A stretch of 64,000 nt of DNA from UBA668 sp046086305 (GTDB taxonomy: Bacteria; Actinomycetota; Acidimicrobiia; Acidimicrobiales; Ilumatobacteraceae): contig JBJSXI010000102.1 in NCBI GenBank assembly GCA_046086305.1, forward strand, positions 1-64,000. The letters run 5' to 3'. How positions within the stretch are numbered: position 1 is the first letter of the stretch; each line of letters starts with the position of its first letter. Below the pieces are notes generated by a model. It saw only the letters and a program-made list of their open reading frames with translations. It did not search any database and was not told the origin of the DNA. The position numbers and the translations under genes were made by a program. This document shows positions 9,377 through 18,264 of the stretch, one piece after another.

Positions 9377-10728
9377 GAGCCGCTCAGGGTGACGTCGCGG
9401 ATGACGAGGCTCGGGCAGCAGGCGCGGCTGGGGAGCCACTCGAAGTCGCTGCCCACCTCGGCGATGTCGAGCAGCATCCGCTGCAGGGTGGACGCGATGG
9501 TGAACTCGCGCACCGGTGCGGCGATGGCGCCGCCGTCGATGAGCATTCCCGACGCGCCGACCGAGAAGTCGCCGCTGATGGCGTTGACGCCGCTGTGCAG
9601 TCCCTGCACCGACTGAATCAGCACGCCCTCGCCTACCTCGGCGACGAGCGCCGCCTGGTCGCGGGTGCCCCGCTGCAGCTGCAGCGCGAGACAGCCGACG
9701 CCCGGCGTGCCGGCGTAGCCGCCGCGGACTGCGTTGCCGCTGCTGCGGGCGCCGAGCCGCTTGGCGCTGTAGCTGTTGTGCGTGAACATCTTCAGCACGC
9801 CGCCGTCGATCAGCACGTTGCGGCGGGCAGCCAGGCCCTCTCCGTCGAGGTCGGTGGCGGTATAGGCCCTCGGGTTGGTGGGGTCGTCGACGAGGGTGAT
9901 GATCGAGCTGGCGATCTGGTCGCCCATCCGATCCTTGAAGATGCTGCGCCCCTTCGCCACTGCCTCGCCGTTCATGGTGCCGCCGATGATCGACAGGAAC
10001 GACGAGGCCACGATCGGGTCGAGGATCACGGTGGTGCGCCGGCTCGAGGGCTTCGTCGCGCCCAGAAGGCGCGTGGCCCGGTCGGCGCCCTCGCGGGCGG
10101 CGCGCGCAAGGTCGAAGTCGTGCGGCGACTTGCCGACGCTGTAGCCGAACCCGGTCTGGGTCTCGCCGCCGTCGTCGGCGAGCGTGCTCACCGTCACGGC
10201 GCACGAGTTGCCGCGTCCCGAGCGGCGCACCCCGGCCGAGTTGGCCACGGCGCTCTCGCCGTCGGAGTCCATGTAGTTGGCATCGTCAACGCGGATGCGG
10301 CGATCGGCGCCGAGCGCGAGCCGCTCGAGTTCCTTGGCGATGTCGATCTTGCGGTCGGTGGGGAACGCCGCCAGGTCGGCATTCCACAGTTCCTGCTCGA
10401 CGACGTCGACGCCGTCGGGTGATGCCATGCAGGCCCACTCGTCGGGCGTGCCGAACTGGACGCTGTCGCGAGCATCGGCCAGCACCTCGGCGATCGCCGA
10501 CTCGTCGAGCGTTCCCGCATAGGCGAAGCCGGTGCGGCCGTCGCGGATGACCCGGATGCCGATGCCTTCGGACTGCGCGCTGACGAAGTGCTCGACCTCG
10601 CCCTCGTAGACCCGGATCTCGGTGCTCGTGCCGCGGCTCAGGTAGGCCTCGACCTGCTCGCCGGGCCGCGCCTGGGCGACGATCCGGTCGGCGATCGTCA
10701 GCAGCTCGGCGCTGCGGTCGTCGCTCAT
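9373..10728 (-). CDS. tldE: TldE/PmbA family metallopeptidase partner
   Basis: A 451-residue TldE (PmbA) homologue. TldE lacks the catalytic HExxxH motif and forms a heterodimeric peptidase with TldD, which carries the zinc. Family features include TEIRVYEGEVEHF near the N-terminus, NGEAVAKGRSIF and a glycine-rich C-terminal region with SGDFSVGASGMLIDGG. The ATG overlaps the tldD stop as ATGA, so the two subunits are translationally coupled, as expected for a 1:1 complex. TldD/E degrades unfolded small peptides and in some systems trims modified peptides. No such substrate gene is seen nearby. Confidence 0.92.
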   Translation of the reverse strand: MSDDRSAELLTIADRIVAQARPGEQVEAYLSRGTSTEIRVYEGEVEHFVSAQSEGIGIRVIRDGRTGFAYAGTLDESAIAEVLADARDSVQFGTPDEWACMASPDGVDVVEQELWNADLAAFPTDRKIDIAKELERLALGADRRIRVDDANYMDSDGESAVANSAGVRRSGRGNSCAVTVSTLADDGGETQTGFGYSVGKSPHDFDLARAAREGADRATRLLGATKPSSRRTTVILDPIVASSFLSIIGGTMNGEAVAKGRSIFKDRMGDQIASSIITLVDDPTNPRAYTATDLDGEGLAARRNVLIDGGVLKMFTHNSYSAKRLGARSSGNAVRGGYAGTPGVGCLALQLQRGTRDQAALVAEVGEGVLIQSVQGLHSGVNAISGDFSVGASGMLIDGGAIAAPVREFTIASTLQRMLLDIAEVGSDFEWLPSRACCPSLVIRDVTLSGS

Positions 10729-12131
10729 GCCGCCGTGCCGCCGACCGTGAGGCTGGTGACCCGCAGCGTCGGCTGGCCGTCGCCCACCGGCACGCCCTGG
10801 CCGTCCTTGCCGCACGTGCCGGGATTCCCCATCGCGAAGTCGTTGCCGAGCATGTCGATGTCGCGCAGCACCTGCGGGCCGTTGCCGATGAGATTGCCCT
10901 CGCGCAGCGGCGTGGTGATCTCGCCCCCCTCGATGAGGTAGGCCTCCTGCATGCCGAACACGAAGTCGCCCGTGGCGGTATCGACGCTGCCGCCGCCGAG
11001 CTTGGCGACGTAGACGCCGTAGTCGGTGGCCCTGACGATGTCGTCGGGCTCGTCGTTGCCGTTCAGCACGTAGGTGTTGGTCATGCGCACCATCGGCAGG
11101 CAGTCGTACGCCTGGCGGCGGCCGTTGCCGCTCTGGCGCCGTCCTTCCTTGCGGGCACGCAGGTAGTCCCACATGTAGTCGGTGAGGACGCCGTTCTCGA
11201 TGAGGACGTTGTACTGGCTCGGGTGGCCCTCGTCGTCGTAGCCGAGTGCTCCCCACTCGCCCGGCATGGTGCCGTCGTCGACGAGCGTCACCAGCGGCGA
11301 CGCCACCAGTTCGCCCTTCTTGCCGCGGTAGACGCTGCTGCCCTTGGCCACGAGGTCGGCCTCGAGCCCGTGTCCGCACGCCTCGTGAAACAGCACGCCG
11401 CCGCTGCCCTGCTTGATGACCACCGGCAGCGCGCCGCTGGGCGCCGGACGGGCATTCAGCTTGGTGAGCGCGATGTGCGCGGCGTCGCGCGCCAGCGCAT
11501 CGACGTCGACGCTGTCGAACATCTCGAAGCCGATCGTGTGCCCTGCGCTCTGCGAGCCGGTCTGCATGCCCGTGTCGCCGTTGGCAACCGCACTGATGCG
11601 CACGAGCGTGCGCACCCGCTCGTCGCCAACGAGCACGCCGTCGGTATTGGCGATGAGCACGTGCTTGCGAAGGTCGGCATAGCCGGCGACCACCTGCACG
11701 ATGGCAGAGCCCGAGGCGCGCGCCGCGTCGTCCATGCGAACGAGCAGGGCCACCTTGTCGGCAGTGGGCACGTCGTCGGGATACTGCTCGACGGGGCTCA
11801 CCACCCGCGCTGGGGATGGAGTGAGGGCAACGGTGCGCGTGGTGCCGTCGCCTCGGCTCGCCGCGGCAGCGGCTGCCTCGGCGGCGGCCAGCAGGCCGCG
11901 CTCGCTGAGGTCGGACGTGTGGGCGAACCCAGTGGTGTCGCCCTTCACGACGCGGATGCCCGCACCTCGGTCGCGGCCCCGAGCCACCTGGTCGACGCGG
12001 CCGTCGTCGAGGTTCACCCCGGTGCTGCGCTTGTCCTCGGCGTACACCTCGGCGAACTCGGCACCGGTGCGCACCGCCGCCGAGAGCACTCGCTCGAGGA
12101 CATCCTTCTCGATGATCGACAGACCAGACAT
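10725..12131 (-). CDS. tldD: TldD zinc metallopeptidase subunit
   Basis: A 468-residue TldD protein, the catalytic half of the TldD/TldE peptidase. The zinc site HEACGHGLEAD (HExxxH) is near residue 250, followed by FVFGMQEAYLIEGGEIT and the C-terminal GNPGTCGKDGQ segment with the third zinc ligand cysteine expected in this family. Active in the cytoplasm on extended peptides. It is the first gene of a six-gene unit (tldD-tldE-PHP-uppP-pirin-PLP enzyme): a TAGCCT box ends 6 nt before the ATG, and every later junction is an overlap or a gap of 7 nt or less. Confidence 0.94.
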   Translation of the reverse strand: MSGLSIIEKDVLERVLSAAVRTGAEFAEVYAEDKRSTGVNLDDGRVDQVARGRDRGAGIRVVKGDTTGFAHTSDLSERGLLAAAEAAAAAASRGDGTTRTVALTPSPARVVSPVEQYPDDVPTADKVALLVRMDDAARASGSAIVQVVAGYADLRKHVLIANTDGVLVGDERVRTLVRISAVANGDTGMQTGSQSAGHTIGFEMFDSVDVDALARDAAHIALTKLNARPAPSGALPVVIKQGSGGVLFHEACGHGLEADLVAKGSSVYRGKKGELVASPLVTLVDDGTMPGEWGALGYDDEGHPSQYNVLIENGVLTDYMWDYLRARKEGRRQSGNGRRQAYDCLPMVRMTNTYVLNGNDEPDDIVRATDYGVYVAKLGGGSVDTATGDFVFGMQEAYLIEGGEITTPLREGNLIGNGPQVLRDIDMLGNDFAMGNPGTCGKDGQGVPVGDGQPTLRVTSLTVGGTAA

Positions 12132-12137
12132 GGCGTC

Positions 12138-12143
12138 AGGCTA
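12138..12143 (-). promoter_or_regulatory. -10 box of the tldD operon (leaderless)
   Basis: TAGCCT on the minus strand ends 6 nt before the tldD ATG. Confidence 0.55.
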
Positions 12144-12172
12144 CCGATGCCCCCGAGGCGCGTTCTCGGCGG

Positions 12173-13783
12173 TCAGGCAAGATTGCTGGTGCGCGGGTAG
12201 ACGTCACCCGGGTCGGTGAGCACGTTCACCAGATACGGGACGCCCGACGCGAAGGCGCGGTCGAGTGCAGGCCCGATGTCGCCGGGCTCAGTGACCGTCT
12301 CCCCCGCGCCCCCCAGCGCCCTCACGACATCGTCGTAGCGGCAGGCGGGCTGCAGGTCGCAGGCAATGTCCCACCCGTAGACCGCCTGCATCGGATGCTT
12401 CTCGAGTCCCCACATGCCGTTGTTGCCCACCACCATCACCACCGGCAGTCCGTGGCGCACCATCGTGTCGGCATCCATCAGGCTGAACCCGGCAGCGCCG
12501 TCGCCGAGGAGGAGCACCACCTGGCTCGACGGCCGCACGGTCCGGGCGGCGATGGCATAGCCCGGCCCGTTGCCGAGGCAGCCGTACGGGCCGGTGTCGA
12601 GCCAGCATCCGGGTTCGTGCACCTCGACGAACTTGCCGGCGTAGCTGGCGAAGTCGCCGCCGTCGCAGATGACCACGGCATCGCGGGCAAGGCGCCGGCC
12701 GAGCTCGCCGTAGATGCGCCCCGGCTTCACCGGCGACGTGTCGGCATCGAGCATCGCCCGATCGGCGGCACGGCCGCGCTCCTCGGCGGCGCGCAGCTCG
12801 CCGATCCAACCTTCGTGGTCGGCGCGGGGACCGGCGTGGTCGGCAAGTGCGCGCAGCACGAGATTGCTGTCGCCCGCCACCGTGGGCACGTCGACGTGCG
12901 ACGCCCGCTGCTCGACACTGTCGACGACGTGGGCAACCGCAGCACTGCCGAACCGGCCGAAGCCGAGGCGGAAGTCGAGCGGCGTGCCGAGCACGACGAC
13001 GAGGTCGGCGCGCTGCTTCAGCAGTCCGCGCGTGCGGAGGAAGGCGAGCTCGTGGTCGGCTGGCAGCAGGCCGCGCCCCAGTCCGTTGAAGAACACCGGC
13101 ACCCGGAGGTACTCGACGGCAGCGCGCAGCGCGTCCCATGCGCCGTCCCAGTACACGTCGCTGCCGACGATGAACGCCGGCCGCTCGGCAGTGGCCACCA
13201 TCGACGCGAGTCGCTGCACGTCGTCCGGATCGGGCGCGATGCCGAGGCCGACACACTCGTCGGGCACCGGCACCTCGCCCGACGCCGGGCCGAACACGTC
13301 GAGCGGGAAGTCGATGAACGTCGGCCCGCGGTGGGGTGTCATCGACCGGCGGGCGGCCGCGTGCACGACCGTGCCCGCCTGCGCCGGATCGAGCAGCGTG
13401 GTGGCCGACTTGGTGACCGACGCCAGCACCGGCAGGTGGTCGAACTCCTGCAGCGAGCCGGCACCCCAGCGACCGGCAGGCGCACGGCCGCCCAGCACCA
13501 CAACCGGCGAGCCGTTGAAGTGCGCCGACGTCACCGCCGACACCCCATTGGTGATCCCCGGTCCGGCGGTCAGCGCCGCAAGTCCGGGCCGGCGGGTGAG
13601 CTTGGCGTAGGCCTCGGCAGCGAAGGTCGCCGTCTGCTCGTGACGCGTGTCGACGACTCGCATGCCCTGGTCGCGGGCTGCCTCGTAGAAGGGCCAGATG
13701 TGGCCGCCGTTCAGCGTGAACATCACGTCGGTGCCGAACGCCCGCATCGCTGCCACTGCCTGCTGTCCTGCGTGTCCGTCCAT
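12173..13783 (-). CDS. ilvG: Thiamine-diphosphate enzyme, IlvG-like (acetolactate synthase family)
   Basis: A 536-residue ThDP enzyme closely patterned on mycobacterial IlvG (Rv1820): HEQTATFAAEAYAK near residue 47, ALTAGPGITNG, GGRAPAGRWGAGSLQE, the ThDP/Mg motif region GDGAAGFSLMDADT and NNGMWGLEKHP, and a C-terminal YPRTSNLA. The catalytic Glu is the E of RHEQ. A strong AGGAGGGGG lies before the ATG at 13783. A true IlvB with its IlvN subunit exists elsewhere in the window, so this one is probably not the main acetolactate synthase; oxalyl-CoA decarboxylase or another carboligase or decarboxylase activity is possible. Divergent from dxs, 60 bp apart. Confidence 0.75.
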   Translation of the reverse strand: MDGHAGQQAVAAMRAFGTDVMFTLNGGHIWPFYEAARDQGMRVVDTRHEQTATFAAEAYAKLTRRPGLAALTAGPGITNGVSAVTSAHFNGSPVVVLGGRAPAGRWGAGSLQEFDHLPVLASVTKSATTLLDPAQAGTVVHAAARRSMTPHRGPTFIDFPLDVFGPASGEVPVPDECVGLGIAPDPDDVQRLASMVATAERPAFIVGSDVYWDGAWDALRAAVEYLRVPVFFNGLGRGLLPADHELAFLRTRGLLKQRADLVVVLGTPLDFRLGFGRFGSAAVAHVVDSVEQRASHVDVPTVAGDSNLVLRALADHAGPRADHEGWIGELRAAEERGRAADRAMLDADTSPVKPGRIYGELGRRLARDAVVICDGGDFASYAGKFVEVHEPGCWLDTGPYGCLGNGPGYAIAARTVRPSSQVVLLLGDGAAGFSLMDADTMVRHGLPVVMVVGNNGMWGLEKHPMQAVYGWDIACDLQPACRYDDVVRALGGAGETVTEPGDIGPALDRAFASGVPYLVNVLTDPGDVYPRTSNLA

Positions 13784-13829
13784 GTGCGCCCCCTCCTGCC
13801 TGCATGGGCGAACCGTAACCGTGCGGGGA

Positions 13830-13835
13830 TAGCGT
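13830..13835 (+). promoter_or_regulatory. -10 box of dxs (leaderless)
   Basis: TAGCGT ends 8 nt before the dxs ATG at 13844. Confidence 0.5.
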
Positions 13836-13843
13836 TCCAGCCA

Positions 13844-15748
13844 ATGGTCCTGCAGCAGATCCGCCAGCCGGCCGACCTCCGGGGTCTGTCGGCCGCAGAG
13901 CTGGCCGAACTGGCCGGCGAGATCCGCGATTTCATCGTGCAGGCCGTGGCCGAGAACGCCGGCCACCTCGGCAGCAACCTCGGCGTCGTCGAGCTCACCC
14001 TCGCCCTGCACCGGGTGTTCGACTCCCCGGCCGACTCGATCATCTGGGACACGGGCCACCAGGCATATGTCCACAAGATCGTCACCGGCCGGCAGGCCGG
14101 CTTCGACGAACTCCGCCAGGCGGGCGGGCTGTCGGGCTACCCGAACCGCGAGGAGAGCGCCCACGACCTCGTCGAGAACAGCCACGCCTCCACGGCCCTC
14201 TCATATGCGTACGGCCTCGCCGTGTCGCGCGATCTCGGCTCGTCGCCGGTTCGCCACATCGTCGCCGTCATGGGCGACGGCTCGATGACGGGCGGCATGG
14301 CCTACGAGGCGCTCAACAACATCGGTCACGCCGGCAAGCGCGTCATCATCGTGCTGAACGACAACGGACGCAGCTACGCGCCCACCATCAGCAACCTCAC
14401 TGCCGCCAGCTCGACGGTGTCGCAGCGCATCACCGAGAAGCTCTCGCACAGCCTCACCAGCATTCGCCTCAATCCCACCTACGTGCGCCGCCAGCGACGG
14501 CTCGAGCACTTCCTGCGCGAGCTGCCCTATGTGGGCGAGCAGGCCGAGAAGGGTGTCGAGGCCATCAAGGCAGCCGTCCGCGAGTTCCTCCAGCCGCCGT
14601 CGTTCTTCGAGGCGCTCGGCGTGCGGTATGTCGGGCCCATCGACGGCCACGACATCGACGAGCTCGAGGGAGCGTTCCGCAACGCGATCGAGTTGTCCGC
14701 CGAGGGTCCCATCGTCGTGCACGTGCTCACGCAGAAGGGCCGCGGCTACCCGCCCGCCGAGGACGACGACGAGAAGAACCTGCACGATGCCCCGGTGTTC
14801 GACCCCGCCGTCGGCCCGCCGCCAGCACTCGTCACCGGCTACACGCAGGCGTTCGCCGAGGGCATCATCAAGGAAGCCGAACTCGACGAGCGGGTCGTGG
14901 CCATCACGGCAGCGATGCCCGGCCCCACCGGCCTGCTGCCGTTCCAGGCGCGCTTCCCCGATCGGTTCTTCGACGTCGGCATCGCCGAGCAGCATGCCGT
15001 CACCGGCGCTGCGGGCATGGCGCTCGGCGGCCTGCGGCCGGTGGTCGCGCTCTACTCGACGTTCCTCAACCGCGCCTGGGACCAGGTGGTCTACGACGTC
15101 GCGCTCCATCGCCTGCCGGTGGTCTTCTGCATCGACCGAGCCGGTGTCACCGGCCCCGACGGCGCCAGCCATCACGGCATCTACGACCTCGCCCTGCTCA
15201 GCAAGGTGCCCGGCATGCGCGTCCTCGCGCCCTCGAGTGCCGAGGACCTGCAGGCGATGCTGCACGACGCCATCCACCTCGCCGACGACGGCCCGGTGGC
15301 CATCCGCTGGCCGCGCGGCGCCGCCCACCACGTGGGAGAGCACGAGGTGGGCAGCGGCCTCATGGCCCGGCGGGTCGCCGAGGGCGACGGCTCGGTGGCC
15401 ATCCTCGCCGTCGGCAAGATGCTCGTCGAGGCGCAGCGTGCCGCTGCCCGCCTTGCCGATGCGGGCACGCCGGCAACCGTGTGGGACGTCCGGTCGTGCC
15501 GTCCGCTCGACCCGGCGATGATCGCCGATGCCGCCCGGCACCGTCTGGTCGTCACCTGCGAGGACGGCATCCGCGATGGCGGCATCGGCATGTCGATCGC
15601 CGATGCCGTGCACGAGATTCGCCACGACGTGCCCGTCAGGGTGCTCGGCCTGCCCGACCGGTTCATCCAGCAGGGTGTCGCCGACCGACTCCTCGCCTCG
15701 CTCGGCCTCGATGCCGACGGGATCATCGCCGCCGCACGGGGCGAATAG
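13844..15748 (+). CDS. dxs: 1-deoxy-D-xylulose-5-phosphate synthase
   Basis: A 634-residue DXS, the first enzyme of the MEP isoprenoid pathway, condensing pyruvate and glyceraldehyde-3-phosphate with ThDP. Motifs: HLGSNLGVVELTLALH, TGHQAYVHK, the ThDP/Mg motif GDGSMTGGMAYEALNN, and the transketolase-type FDVGIAEQHAVTGAAGMA with the catalytic Glu in IAEQH. Full length. The reading frame stays open about 1450 bases upstream of the ATG, but that part is antisense to ilvG; the ATG at 13844 with its -10 box and the family N-terminus is the real start. The stop codon overlaps the -10 box of the next gene. Confidence 0.96.
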   Translation: MVLQQIRQPADLRGLSAAELAELAGEIRDFIVQAVAENAGHLGSNLGVVELTLALHRVFDSPADSIIWDTGHQAYVHKIVTGRQAGFDELRQAGGLSGYPNREESAHDLVENSHASTALSYAYGLAVSRDLGSSPVRHIVAVMGDGSMTGGMAYEALNNIGHAGKRVIIVLNDNGRSYAPTISNLTAASSTVSQRITEKLSHSLTSIRLNPTYVRRQRRLEHFLRELPYVGEQAEKGVEAIKAAVREFLQPPSFFEALGVRYVGPIDGHDIDELEGAFRNAIELSAEGPIVVHVLTQKGRGYPPAEDDDEKNLHDAPVFDPAVGPPPALVTGYTQAFAEGIIKEAELDERVVAITAAMPGPTGLLPFQARFPDRFFDVGIAEQHAVTGAAGMALGGLRPVVALYSTFLNRAWDQVVYDVALHRLPVVFCIDRAGVTGPDGASHHGIYDLALLSKVPGMRVLAPSSAEDLQAMLHDAIHLADDGPVAIRWPRGAAHHVGEHEVGSGLMARRVAEGDGSVAILAVGKMLVEAQRAAARLADAGTPATVWDVRSCRPLDPAMIADAARHRLVVTCEDGIRDGGIGMSIADAVHEIRHDVPVRVLGLPDRFIQQGVADRLLASLGLDADGIIAAARGE

Positions 15749-15751
15749 CCT
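15746..15751 (+). promoter_or_regulatory. -10 box of the HisN-like operon (leaderless), overlapping the dxs stop
   Basis: TAGCCT ends 6 nt before the GTG at 15758. Its first three bases are the dxs stop codon TAG. Confidence 0.5.
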
Positions 15752-15757
15752 CGGCCC

Positions 15758-16534
15758 GTGGCCGTGCCCGATCTCTCCCGCGAACTCGACTTCGCCCTGC
15801 AGCTCGCTGATCTCGCCGACGGCATCACCGCACCGCACTACGTCAACCGGTCGTTCACCCTCGACTGGAAGGCCAACCGCTCGGAGGTCACCGAGGCCGA
15901 CCGCGACGCCGAGCTGGCCGTGCAGCGCCGGGTGCTCGACGAGCGCCCGCAGCACGCCCTGTTCGGCGAGGAGCACGGGCTCGTCGGCAATACCGACTCG
16001 CCGTGGAAGTGGATCATCGATCCCATCGACGGCACGAGCAACTTCGTGCGCGGCATTCCCGTATGGGCATCGCTCATCGCGCTCACCCACGAAGAGCTCG
16101 GAGCCGTGGTGGGCGTCGTCTCCGCGCCCGTGATGGGACTGCGCTGGTGGGCGGCCGCCGGGCAGGGCGCCTTCGCCGACGGCCGCCAGTGCCGGGTGTC
16201 CACCGTGTCGCGCCTCGACGAGGCCCAGGTGTGCGTCACCTACTCGCCGGGCTGGTCCGAGATCGGCGGCATGCAGCACCTCGTCGGCCTGCAGGAACGC
16301 GCCTATCGGGCGCGCGGCTTCGGCGACTTCTGGCAGCACATGCTCGTTGCCGAGGGCGCAGTCGACATCGCCGTCGACGCGATCGGACTCGAGCCCTACG
16401 ATCTCGCCGCGGTGATGGTGGTGGTCGAGGAGGCCGGCGGGCGCTTCACCGACCGCGCCGGCACGCGCACCTTCGAGCACGACTCGGCGATCTCCTCCAA
16501 CGGACTCCTGCACGAACTGGCGCTCTTCCCATGA
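15758..16534 (+). CDS. hisN: Inositol monophosphatase-family phosphatase, HisN-like
   Basis: A 258-residue Mg-dependent phosphatase of the inositol monophosphatase superfamily. Motifs: GEEHG, WIIDPIDGTSNFVRG (metal site) and EPYDLAAVMVVVEEAGG. The spacing and VTEADRDAE resemble actinobacterial HisN, histidinol-phosphate phosphatase, but no histidine gene is nearby. The gene instead heads a run of amide- and amino-acid-related genes, so another sugar or alcohol phosphate is possible. GTG start supported by a -10 box 6 nt upstream. Its stop overlaps the next start as ATGA. Confidence 0.8.
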   Translation: MAVPDLSRELDFALQLADLADGITAPHYVNRSFTLDWKANRSEVTEADRDAELAVQRRVLDERPQHALFGEEHGLVGNTDSPWKWIIDPIDGTSNFVRGIPVWASLIALTHEELGAVVGVVSAPVMGLRWWAAAGQGAFADGRQCRVSTVSRLDEAQVCVTYSPGWSEIGGMQHLVGLQERAYRARGFGDFWQHMLVAEGAVDIAVDAIGLEPYDLAAVMVVVEEAGGRFTDRAGTRTFEHDSAISSNGLLHELALFP

Positions 16535-18240
16535 CACACGACCTCGTCATCTCGAACGCACTCCTCGTCGACGGCACGGGTGCGCCGGCGCGTCACGCCG
16601 ATGTCGCCGTCGACGGCGATCGCATCGTCGAGGTCGGCCGCGTGCGCAGCGGCGGCCGCACCGTCGTCGACGCCGACGGACAACTCCTCACGCCCGGCTT
16701 CGTCGACGTCCACACCCACTACGACGCACAGGCCACATGGGATCCCTACGTCACGCCATCCGGCTGGCACGGCGTCACCACCGTGGTGATGGGCAACTGC
16801 GGCGTCGGGTTCGCTCCCGCCGCGCCCGACCGGCACGACTGGCTCATCCAGTTGATGGAGGGCGTCGAGGACATTCCCGGCAGCGCCCTCGCCGAGGGCA
16901 TCACGTGGGACTGGGAGAACTTTCCGCAGTATCTCGATGCACTGGCATCGATGCCGCGGGTGCTCGACATCGCCGCGCAGATCGGCCACGGCCCGGTGCG
17001 CGCCTACGTGATGGGCGACCGCGGCGCCGCCAACGAGCCCGCCACCGACGACGACATCGCTCGGATGGCGGACATCGTCGGCGAGGCACTTCGCGCCGGG
17101 GCCTTCGGCTTCACCACCTCGCGCACGCCGCTGCACCGCGCCAAGGACGGCGAACTGGTGCCGGGCACCACCGCCGACGAGCGCGAGTTGCTGGGTATCG
17201 CCGATGCCATCGCCGCAGCCGGGCACGGCGTGTTCCAGTTCGCCCCCGAGCACGCCAAGGTGCCGGTGAGCGAGTGGCCCTGGATGCGCAAGGTCGCGGC
17301 GCGCACCGGCCAGCCGGTGAGCGTCAACCTCAGCCAGCCCGACTCGGCGCCCGACCTGTGGCGCGAGGTGCTGCGGCTGCTCGACGAGGCGAACGCCGAC
17401 GGCCTGCCGATCGTCGCCCAGGTGGCCGGTCGCAGCATCGGCATCCTCTACTGCCTCGAGGGCAGCGTGCATCCCCTGATGTTCCATCCCGCGTACCGCG
17501 AGATCGACCACCTGCCGCATCCCGAGCGCGTCGCAGCGCTGCGCGATCCCGAGCGTCGCCGGCGCATCATCCACGACACGCCCGACGACGGCCTGTTCCG
17601 TGCCGCGGTGCAGAGCGCGTTCCACAAGATGTGGGTCGTCGACGGCAGCAACATCGACTACGAGCCGCATCCCGACGACAGCGTCCTCGGCGTGTCGCGG
17701 CGCACCGGCGTGCCGCCCATGCAGATCGTGCTCGACCAGCTGCTGCACGACGAGGGCCGCGGCATGCTCTACGCCCCATTCTTCAACTACGGCTACGGCG
17801 ACCTCGGCTTCATCGCCGAGGCACATCAGCACCCGCACACGCGCATGGGCCTCGCCGACAGCGGCGCGCACTGTGGCGCCATCTGCGACGGCGGCATGCC
17901 GACGTTCATGCTCACCCACTGGACGCGCGACCGAACCCGGGGCGACCGCCTTCCGCTCGAGCACATCGTGCGCCGCCAGACCGCCGAGACCGCGGCGCTC
18001 TACGGGATGCGCGACCGCGGCGTCGTGGCACCCGGGTGGCGCGCCGACCTGAACCTCATCGACTACGGCCGACTGTCGTTCGACGTGCCGCGCATGGCCT
18101 ACGACCTGCCCGCCGGCGGCCGTCGCCTCGTGCAGCGCGCACGCGGTTACGTGGGCACGTGGGTCGCCGGGGTGCGCACCGTCGACCACGACGAGTTCAC
18201 CGGCGCACTGCCCGGCACGCTGCTTCGCGCCGCGCACTGA
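16531..18240 (+). CDS. N-acyl-D-amino-acid deacylase family amidohydrolase
   Basis: A 569-residue metal-dependent amidohydrolase. The metal motif HTHYDAQATWDP follows GFVDV at about residue 57. The D-aminoacylase hallmark GNCGVGFAP, whose cysteine binds zinc in that enzyme, is at about residue 90. A C-terminal ADSGAHCGAICDGG supplies the catalytic Asp. Family members hydrolyse N-acyl-D-amino acids, dihydropyrimidine-like or other amides; the exact substrate is uncertain. Translationally coupled to the HisN-like gene (ATGA) and followed after 24 bp by a DMFase-like gene, suggesting joint breakdown of an amide. Confidence 0.84.
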   Translation: MTHDLVISNALLVDGTGAPARHADVAVDGDRIVEVGRVRSGGRTVVDADGQLLTPGFVDVHTHYDAQATWDPYVTPSGWHGVTTVVMGNCGVGFAPAAPDRHDWLIQLMEGVEDIPGSALAEGITWDWENFPQYLDALASMPRVLDIAAQIGHGPVRAYVMGDRGAANEPATDDDIARMADIVGEALRAGAFGFTTSRTPLHRAKDGELVPGTTADERELLGIADAIAAAGHGVFQFAPEHAKVPVSEWPWMRKVAARTGQPVSVNLSQPDSAPDLWREVLRLLDEANADGLPIVAQVAGRSIGILYCLEGSVHPLMFHPAYREIDHLPHPERVAALRDPERRRRIIHDTPDDGLFRAAVQSAFHKMWVVDGSNIDYEPHPDDSVLGVSRRTGVPPMQIVLDQLLHDEGRGMLYAPFFNYGYGDLGFIAEAHQHPHTRMGLADSGAHCGAICDGGMPTFMLTHWTRDRTRGDRLPLEHIVRRQTAETAALYGMRDRGVVAPGWRADLNLIDYGRLSFDVPRMAYDLPAGGRRLVQRARGYVGTWVAGVRTVDHDEFTGALPGTLLRAAH

Positions 18241-18264
18241 GCCACGTAACCCGAACGGAGCACC

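Noticed and set aside
12395..13843. Open frame continuing 480 codons upstream of dxs
   Set aside because: It is antisense to ilvG, its composition is not protein-like, and the dxs start at 13844 matches the family N-terminus and has a -10 box.
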